DNA from: an uncultured Candidatus Peregrinibacteria bacterium
GTDB lineage: Bacteria > Patescibacteriota > Gracilibacteria > Peribacterales > Peribacteraceae
Length of the DNA stretch: 64,000 nt
Direction of reading: 5' to 3'
Assembly (NCBI GenBank): GCA_937863435.1
Contig: CALMES010000106.1
Span: 19,447 to 83,446, forward strand
The notes under the pieces were generated by a model, which had not been told where the DNA came from, searched no databases, and saw only the letters and a list, made by a program, of their open reading frames with translations. The stretch's first letter is position 1. Every line of letters starts with the position of its first letter. Both the position numbers and the translations under genes were made by a program. Below, in pieces: positions 59,333-64,000 of the stretch.

Positions 59333-59482
59333 TAATGTGGGTAAGGCGGGTATTGTGCATAGAGCAGCTGGATGAGACAAATCATAGATCTCGATAAGGC
59401 AACCGACATAGGTGTCGTTTGCCTTATTATATTTTTTTGACTCGCCTTACCCACATTGTCCGCTATACCCGTCTTACCCATT
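59333..59482. repeat. Head-to-head 9-nt repeat array (copy D) with inner terminator hairpin
   Basis: Left GTGGGTAAGGCGGGTA (59337-59352), right CTCGCCTTACCCACATTGTC and GCTATACCCGTCTTACCC (59440-59479). Inside is a second strong hairpin (59394-59428). Confidence 0.7.
59393..59438 (+). terminator. Intrinsic terminator of the DsbA-like gene
   Basis: ATAAGGCAAC-CGACA facing TGTCG-TTTGCCTTAT, followed by TATATTTTTTT. Confidence 0.8.
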
Positions 59483-59519
59483 TTTCGTTACTCATACTTA
59501 CATCCAACTCCGATCTTCT

Positions 59520-60719
59520 CTACACCGTAAACATCCCATCCTTGAAAATCACTTTCTTTGAACCGTCGGGCAGATAGGCGGTTACAGTTCTGTCTTCGGT
59601 TGAAATGATGTCAGTATGCTCGGGTGAATTGTTAAAGCCCCAGCTCTCCCAATCCTCGTTGGTTGGTGTTGCCGGATTTCCGGTGTAGCTATCGCGGTAT
59701 GCACGGCCCAAGGCTATGTGCGTGTTGCCGAACTCTCCGCCGACGTTTTCGTCGAACAGCGTGTTGGCCATGAATTTCGTGATGCGCGAAAAACGTTTGT
59801 CAGTCAGGGAGAATTCGCCGATTTTGTCGGCATTCTCGCGCTTGATCATCGACTGCAAGACGTTGTCACCCTTTCCGGCGCTGGCAGACACGAGTTTGCC
59901 CTCTTTGAATTCCAGGGAAATGTCGCGCAAAATATTGCCGTAACGAAACAGTGGCTGGTTGAAGAAAATCCTGCCTTCACAACCCCGCCAGTCCGGGGAA
60001 ATGAACAGTTCGTAACTTGGAATATTCCGGCAGCTTCCCCCCAGCCACCTGCGGTTTTTTCCGATTTGTACAAAGAGGTCGATGTGGGCCCCTTCCACAT
60101 GCACCTTCTCTATCTGCAGCGCGTCCAAATTGGCTTTTACACGCTCCTGCTCTTTTTGGATCTTGCGCCACTGTGCAATGGGATCCTCGCTGTCTAAGTA
60201 GCACCCGTAGATAATCTGCGCCCAGTATTCTTCCAGATTCATGCCGGCCTCTTTGGCCATTCCTTCGGTGCCGTACAGCGCCAGTGTCCAGGTGAATTTG
60301 CCGTCGCTCTCTTTGTCATTGAGCCAGTCCCGATACTTTTTGCGGGCGTCCATTGCCTTGAAGATTTTTTCCGGGTTGACATCTTTCAGTTCGGAAGGAT
60401 TGACATCGGCAATAATGGAAATCTGGTGGTCAATCAAATCGGCTTCCGCACGCTTGAATGCTTCGGGAAAAAACGTCAGCTGGTTTTCATTGGCCAGCTC
60501 AAAAAACATGCCGTCGGTTTCTGTTGCGATAAAGTGCAGTTTCGGATGTGCGCCGGATTCCAGAATCGCACGCTGTATTTCTTTGTACAGAGGCTTGGCG
60601 ATATCGGGTATCACTGCCTGCACCACTTCCCCGGGCTGTACCCCCTCCCCGCCGTTCAGTGCGAATTTCACCAGAAGGTCTGCATATTTCGCGAGAACAG
60701 ATTGCGGCGGGACGTACAT
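59520..60719 (-). CDS. M29 family aminopeptidase
   Basis: 399 residues, normal for thermophilic-type aminopeptidases (AmpS/AmpT/PepS). It removes N-terminal residues from peptides with a two-metal centre. Family features: LAKYADLLVKFALNGGEGVQPGE at the N terminus (as LAKYADLLVKFALN), GSCRNIPSYELFISPDW (metal Glu region), GCEGRIFFNQP, KFMANTLFDENVGGEFGNTHIALGRAY (as DENVGGEFGNTHIALG) and NNSPEHTDIIS with the metal-binding His-x-Asp. No signal peptide, so it is cytosolic. It is convergent with the DsbA-like gene and stands alone. Confidence 0.92.
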   Translation of the reverse strand: MYVPPQSVLAKYADLLVKFALNGGEGVQPGEVVQAVIPDIAKPLYKEIQRAILESGAHPKLHFIATETDGMFFELANENQLTFFPEAFKRAEADLIDHQISIIADVNPSELKDVNPEKIFKAMDARKKYRDWLNDKESDGKFTWTLALYGTEGMAKEAGMNLEEYWAQIIYGCYLDSEDPIAQWRKIQKEQERVKANLDALQIEKVHVEGAHIDLFVQIGKNRRWLGGSCRNIPSYELFISPDWRGCEGRIFFNQPLFRYGNILRDISLEFKEGKLVSASAGKGDNVLQSMIKRENADKIGEFSLTDKRFSRITKFMANTLFDENVGGEFGNTHIALGRAYRDSYTGNPATPTNEDWESWGFNNSPEHTDIISTEDRTVTAYLPDGSKKVIFKDGMFTV

Positions 60720-60762
60720 GGTAAGAAGTTGCGAAAAAAATGAATATTAGGTGTGGATACGG

Positions 60763-60791
60763 TTGGCTCTCTGCATCGAAGACGGTATACT
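60763..60791 (+). promoter_or_regulatory. Promoter of the Ser-rich lipoprotein gene
   Basis: TTGGCT 60763-60768, 17-bp spacer, TATACT 60786-60791; a 30-nt CT-rich leader follows. Confidence 0.55.
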
Positions 60792-60821
60792 GATGCCTGC
60801 CTTTCCCTTTGTCTCACACTT

Positions 60822-61907
60822 ATGCGTACTATACGAACCGCTCTGGTTTTTTCAAGTCTTCTTCTCGTCATCTCCTGCAGCGGAACCACGACAGGTTCGG
60901 GGGCATCCAGCAGTGTTACCAGCTCCGTTGCGTCGCAGGCGCCTGCTGTCACGCGCAATGTGAGTTTCATTGGTACCATCGATCAGCTTGGGGCATCCAT
61001 TTACATGCAGGGAACACACAAGCTTATGCTGGATGACGGCAGATTTATTATTCTTGAGTCCGCAGGCGCCAATCTGGATCTCGATACATACATCGGCAAG
61101 AAAGCGCAGGTACGCGGCTATAGTGAGCCAACGGTGGAGGCCGGCGGCACGTTGCTGCATGTGGAGGAAATTGTCAGCCTGGAAAGCTCCTTCAGCAGCA
61201 GCGAGGCCAGCAAGCCCAAGATATGCGGCGGCTTTGCCGGTTTCCAGTGCGACAACGGACAGGTGTGTATCGATGACCCCGCTGATTCGTGCGATCCCCA
61301 AAACGGCGGTGCTGATTGCAGCGGTATCTGTGTCGTACAGCTTGCTTCATCGTCTTCGTCTGTCGTTTCCGAGCTTTTGGAAAGCTCCTCTTCTTCCTCC
61401 AAGACGGCTGTGAAAAGTTCATCGTCTTCCCGTCAGCCCGTAAGTTCGTCTTCCAGCAGCATTTCCTCCTCCGTCTCTTCTTCGGTTGCAAGTGCGAATC
61501 CCGATGCATCCAAGGAGCAGCAGATTGTGGCGATGATGAAGTTGAATTACGCAGCGGATGCCATGTGGACCCAGCGCTATTGCACAACACACATCAGCTT
61601 CTGCGTACCGGTGCATAAGCAGTGGTATTTCCAGTCGTTTGGCGCCGGCGCCGGCTCACTGTGGCGTGTTGAGTTCGGGTTTGCCGACATTACCCAGGCG
61701 AACCAGGGAGTCATCCAGCTTCATCTGGTAAGCGGATCCTCCGCCTCCAAAGGCGGTGTTGATGGACAGGTGGTGACCAATGGTTCGACGGTCACTGCTT
61801 ACCGGGACTGGACCGAAGACCGCCACTTTGAGCTTTCCGGCGACGCAAGGCTCAAGACAGCCATCAGCTATATGATCGGCCATATCGATCCGTACGCCGG
61901 CAAATAA
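60822..61907 (+). CDS. Serine-rich lipoprotein with a cysteine-rich module
   Basis: 361 residues from the ATG at 60822 (MRTIRTALVF). The lipobox LLVIS-C ends at Cys19, so it is lipid-anchored. A beta domain (about 45-115) is followed by a small six- to eight-Cys module (CGGFAGFQCDNGQVC, then GGADCSGICV) of a type common in secreted bacterial proteins. A long Ser linker (SSSSS runs, about 165-225) leads to a C-terminal domain (about 235-361) with AMWTQRYCTTHISFC and YRDWTEDRHFELSGDARL, not recognised. Surface display across the wall via the Ser linker is likely. Confidence 0.8.
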   Translation: MRTIRTALVFSSLLLVISCSGTTTGSGASSSVTSSVASQAPAVTRNVSFIGTIDQLGASIYMQGTHKLMLDDGRFIILESAGANLDLDTYIGKKAQVRGYSEPTVEAGGTLLHVEEIVSLESSFSSSEASKPKICGGFAGFQCDNGQVCIDDPADSCDPQNGGADCSGICVVQLASSSSSVVSELLESSSSSSKTAVKSSSSSRQPVSSSSSSISSSVSSSVASANPDASKEQQIVAMMKLNYAADAMWTQRYCTTHISFCVPVHKQWYFQSFGAGAGSLWRVEFGFADITQANQGVIQLHLVSGSSASKGGVDGQVVTNGSTVTAYRDWTEDRHFELSGDARLKTAISYMIGHIDPYAGK

Positions 61908-61923
61908 GATTTTCCTGTTTTCT

Positions 61924-62694
61924 ATGCCAACCTACACGTATCGTGCAGTCAACGAGGATGGCAAGGAGGTGCACGGAAGCCTGGATGCCCCTGATACGAT
62001 CACTGCCAAATCAGCAATTGAGCAACTGCATCTGGAACTGATCGATCTGACAGAGGCGATGCGCCTCAAACAGCCTCCTGCCCAGACGAATGCCGGTGTC
62101 TCCTATGCGTTCGAGGGTACCGACAGTAGCGGTACGCGGCACAGAGGAAGCGTCCAGGCAGCGTCAAAGCGCGAAGCGTTCGAGAATCTTCATCATGTTC
62201 AGGGTTTGCGGCTTGCCGTGCTGACACCTGTCGGCACGTCCGCTCCTGTGCAGGATGCAGAACTTGAGCAGTGGCAAGTGCAAGAAAACGGAGTTGTGCA
62301 GCAATCCGCAGGATTCTCTGCCGCTGCCCCGGTGATCGCGGCAACTGTTGCGCAGCAGCAGAACGGGGCAGGGATAGCGGAGCCAGTTTCTGTTGAAAAA
62401 AAATACACATCCCTGTTTGCAACATTGCGCTTGTATGCCGGCTGGCTGCTTGCCTGGTATGGCTTGTTTGTGGCATGCGGCTACTACACATACGTGCGCC
62501 AATTGCCTGTCGAGATTCCGGCTGCAGAGGGGTTTTTCTTTTCCCCGCTCATCCTCAGCTTTATTCTGGCGATTTTTCTGTATCTTGTTCTTCATTCCAT
62601 TCATCGTGCACTGTCGGGCAAACTGATCTTAGGCGGCGCACTGAGTGTGATTGGTGTGATGCTATTCGTGTTTTTGCGAATGAATCTGGTGTAG
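61924..62694 (+). CDS. Orphan GspF-N-type domain pair fused to membrane helices
   Basis: 256 residues. Two tandem copies of the short N-terminal motif of type II secretion/type IV pilus protein GspF/PilC: residues 3-43 (YTYRAVNEDGKEVHGSLDAP, then AIEQLHLELIDLTE) and 61-101 (YAFEGTDSSGTRHRGSVQAA, then AFENLHHVQGLRLAVL). A Gln/Ala linker follows, then three or four membrane helices (about 165-185, 200-222, 230-250). The helical GspF cytoplasmic domains are absent, so it is not a normal platform protein. It is 16 bp after the lipoprotein gene, probably the same transcript. Confidence 0.65.
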   Translation: MPTYTYRAVNEDGKEVHGSLDAPDTITAKSAIEQLHLELIDLTEAMRLKQPPAQTNAGVSYAFEGTDSSGTRHRGSVQAASKREAFENLHHVQGLRLAVLTPVGTSAPVQDAELEQWQVQENGVVQQSAGFSAAAPVIAATVAQQQNGAGIAEPVSVEKKYTSLFATLRLYAGWLLAWYGLFVACGYYTYVRQLPVEIPAAEGFFFSPLILSFILAIFLYLVLHSIHRALSGKLILGGALSVIGVMLFVFLRMNLV

Positions 62695-62702
62695 AAGAAA
62701 AA

Positions 62703-62821
62703 GAAGAACCAAAGGAACCAGACGATGCAGACGATCGTCATTTTATTCGAGACCAAAGTATTCTTTCATTCGATGCTTGCAAATCCTCTGGTTCCTCTGC
62801 ATCGTCTGGTTCTTTGCAATC
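62703..62821. repeat. Inverted repeat AACCAGACGATGCAGA
   Basis: AACCAAAGGAACCAGACGATGCAGA on the left (as AACCAAAGGAACC and AGACGATGCAGA) faces TCTGCATCGTCTGGTTCTTTG on the right (as TCTGCATCG and TCTGGTTCTTTG). A related TCTGCATCGTCTGGTTCTTC word occurs at 10585-10604 in the PH-domain gene. Confidence 0.65.
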
Positions 62822-62824
62822 CTC

Positions 62825-63475
62825 TTACAGTCCCAACTGCTTCCTGATCTCATCAGCTTGCGACTGTTCCTTCTGTTTTGCGCTCTGCTGAATATAGAGA
62901 GACTGCAGATCCTTCCAGTCTTCGGCATGCTTCTTTTCCAGTCCCATAAGATGTTTTAAGTGCTTTGGCGACAGTACGCTGAACTTCGTGCGTTCCTCCT
63001 GCAGAATTTTCTGCAGTTCATCAATCTGAAACTGGCTGAGTTTGGGAATTGCCTGAATAATGCGCCACTTTTCGTCGCGCGTGAGCGAAATGGAACCGCG
63101 CAACAGGCCCAGAAAGGACTGTTCGTCAAACTTTGTTTCCGGATGAGCGGGCACCACAATGTTCTGATTGTTCAGTGTCGCCATTATGCTGCCGAAACGA
63201 TAAGCGCCTACTTCGGTCAGAATCTTGATGTCTTCATCGTCGTACCCTGCCTCTTTTGTCGCAGGAGTACCAACTGGCGGCGGCGGCGGACTGTTGTCCT
63301 GTGGCGGCGGATTGGCAGCGTTATCTGCTGCTCCCGCACCTTGTGCCGCTCCGGCTTGTGGCGGGGGCATCGGAGCACTGCCGAACACCTGTGTCGGATC
63401 CAGTCCCTCATTGGGCACCGGATCGCCGGGTCGAGGGGGGGTCGGGGGATTCGTTCCGGTTGTCTGGTCAGCCAT
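62825..63475 (-). CDS. Proline-rich protein with helical C-terminal domain, unknown function
   Basis: 216 residues. The first about 70 residues are low-complexity Pro/Ala/Gly (PPRPGD, PPPQAG, PPPPPVG). Then come an alpha/beta stretch (YRFGSIMATLNNQNIVVP) and a helical segment (LTRDEKWRIIQAIPKLSQFQIDEL, in blocks LTRDEKWRIIQAIPK and QFQIDELQKILQEE) that ends in a coiled coil. No signal peptide or membrane helix. Not recognised; the helical part looks like a protein-interaction module. Confidence 0.6.
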   Translation of the reverse strand: MADQTTGTNPPTPPRPGDPVPNEGLDPTQVFGSAPMPPPQAGAAQGAGAADNAANPPPQDNSPPPPPVGTPATKEAGYDDEDIKILTEVGAYRFGSIMATLNNQNIVVPAHPETKFDEQSFLGLLRGSISLTRDEKWRIIQAIPKLSQFQIDELQKILQEERTKFSVLSPKHLKHLMGLEKKHAEDWKDLQSLYIQQSAKQKEQSQADEIRKQLGL

Positions 63476-63545
63476 AATATGCGGGGAAATTGTCAGTATA
63501 ATACCAGCACATTTGCTTAGTACAAGCGAAGATAGTCACGGCAGA

Positions 63546-64000
63546 TTATCTTGCGTGTCGCAATGCATACAGCGCAATGCCCGTTGCAACCGCCACGTTC
63601 AATGATTCTTTTTTTCCCTGCATGGCAATATGAACAACGGTATCTGATGCGTTTAAGAGCTCGTCATTCACGCCAAGTATTTCGTGGCCGATTATCAGGC
63701 AAATTGGCTTATCGGAGTTGAGCGTATTGATTGCAATGCTCCTATCATTCTTTTCGAGTGCGACGATCAAAAACCCTTCGCTTCGCCGTTTCTCGACCGC
63801 TTCCAGCGGATCTTTGGTGTAGCTCCAGGGAATCCATTCTTCTGCACCCAATGCCGTTTTCGATATTTCTTTGCGCGGCGGCTGAGCGGTGTAACCGGTT
63901 AAATGAATATGATCGACCCCAAATGCGTCGCCGGTACGGAATAACGTGCCGATGTTCCAGATCGAACGGATGTTGTGCGCCAGTATAACAATAGACGACA
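63546..64000 (-). CDS. RNA 2'-O-ribose methyltransferase, SpoU/TrmH family (partial, cut by window edge)
   Basis: The frame runs from the window edge to the stop at 63546 (about 150 codons; the 5' end is outside). SPOUT motif 1 is AHNIRSIWNIGTLFRTGDAFGV (as HNIRSIWNIGTLFR). Motif 2 is ICLIIGHEILGVND, and motif 3 SLNVAVATGIALYAL. These bind AdoMet in the knotted fold. It methylates a ribose in tRNA or rRNA; the target cannot be told. An apparent start at 63851 would delete motif 1 and is wrong. Confidence 0.9.
   Translation of the reverse strand, partial: SSIVILAHNIRSIWNIGTLFRTGDAFGVDHIHLTGYTAQPPRKEISKTALGAEEWIPWSYTKDPLEAVEKRRSEGFLIVALEKNDRSIAINTLNSDKPICLIIGHEILGVNDELLNASDTVVHIAMQGKKESLNVAVATGIALYALRHAR

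Noticed and set aside
63546..63851. Complete small protein of 101 residues
   Set aside because: The SpoU motif 1 lies upstream in the same frame and continues to the window edge, so the gene is partial.
1..64000. Alternative genetic code (UGA or UAG as sense)
   Set aside because: Conserved genes are closed with normal stops and use TGG for Trp; the single amber in the UDP-sugar dehydrogenase is better explained by mutation.

Overview
The window looks like chromosome from a small-genome bacterium, most likely a member of the Candidate Phyla Radiation (Patescibacteria). Peribacteria is my guess at phylum level, but there is no rRNA gene here to test it. The code is standard: UGA is not read as glycine, which argues against Gracilibacteria and Absconditabacteria. 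Base composition is near 50% G+C. Core genes are scattered rather than in the usual long operons: secE-nusG is not followed by rplKA, and rpmA stands without rplU. All four tRNA genes (Gln-TTG, fMet-CAT, Ile-TAT, Phe-GAA) encode their CCA end. Most genes have a TATAAT-like -10 box only 6-35 nt before the ATG and a short pyrimidine-rich stretch instead of a Shine-Dalgarno sequence, so many mRNAs are probably leaderless or nearly so.

Layout. 1-2050: a small membrane protein, tRNA-Gln and two truncated genes joined out of frame (ParB-type DNA methyltransferase and DUF2130). 2.2-8.8 kb: two HAD hydrolases and a surface-polysaccharide cluster (two glycosyltransferases, a polysaccharide deacetylase, and a UDP-sugar dehydrogenase split by an in-frame amber codon). 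A GC-rich pyrB with its own strong promoter and a true Shine-Dalgarno sits inside this cluster. 9.0-9.8 kb: a REP-associated tyrosine transposase between REP-like palindromes. 9.8-21.3 kb: housekeeping and cell-wall genes (pth, lepB, secE-nusG, murJ, purL, murC, an ftsB-like gene, tRNA-fMet, rpmA). 21.3-25.2 kb: a RhuM-like protein, tRNA-Ile, and a VanW-protein/Ser-Thr-kinase operon. 25.5-34.6 kb: cca, a TrpR-like repressor, endonuclease IV, GAPDH, a degenerate tandem array, dnaK with a CIRCE operator, a four-helix-bundle protein and obg. 34.6-39.2 kb: a surface O-acylation pair (MBOAT and SGNH-like) and a TMTC-like TPR membrane protein. 39.9-43.3 kb: a very large exported repeat protein.

43.6-58.3 kb is an envelope locus: an LCP transferase, a histidine kinase with response regulator, and the bifunctional penicillin-binding protein PBP1C in an operon with a 2057-residue alpha-2-macroglobulin. 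This locus is interrupted by an exact 1535-bp direct duplication (46282-47816 and 49257-50791). The copies bracket 1440 bp of unrelated DNA holding a cytosine-methyltransferase fragment and two unknown genes. Removing one 2975-bp period restores a clean locus. 58.5-64.0 kb: a DsbA-like protein whose two halves are in reversed order (apparent circular permutation), an M29 aminopeptidase, a Ser-rich lipoprotein, an orphan GspF-N protein, a proline-rich protein and a SpoU methyltransferase cut by the window edge.

Between genes there are many imperfect head-to-head arrays of short (7- or 9-nt) tandem repeats. They can form large hairpins, and some have grown into the ends of coding sequences. These arrays, the permuted DsbA, the 29.9-30.2 kb array and the duplication are the most unusual things in the window.
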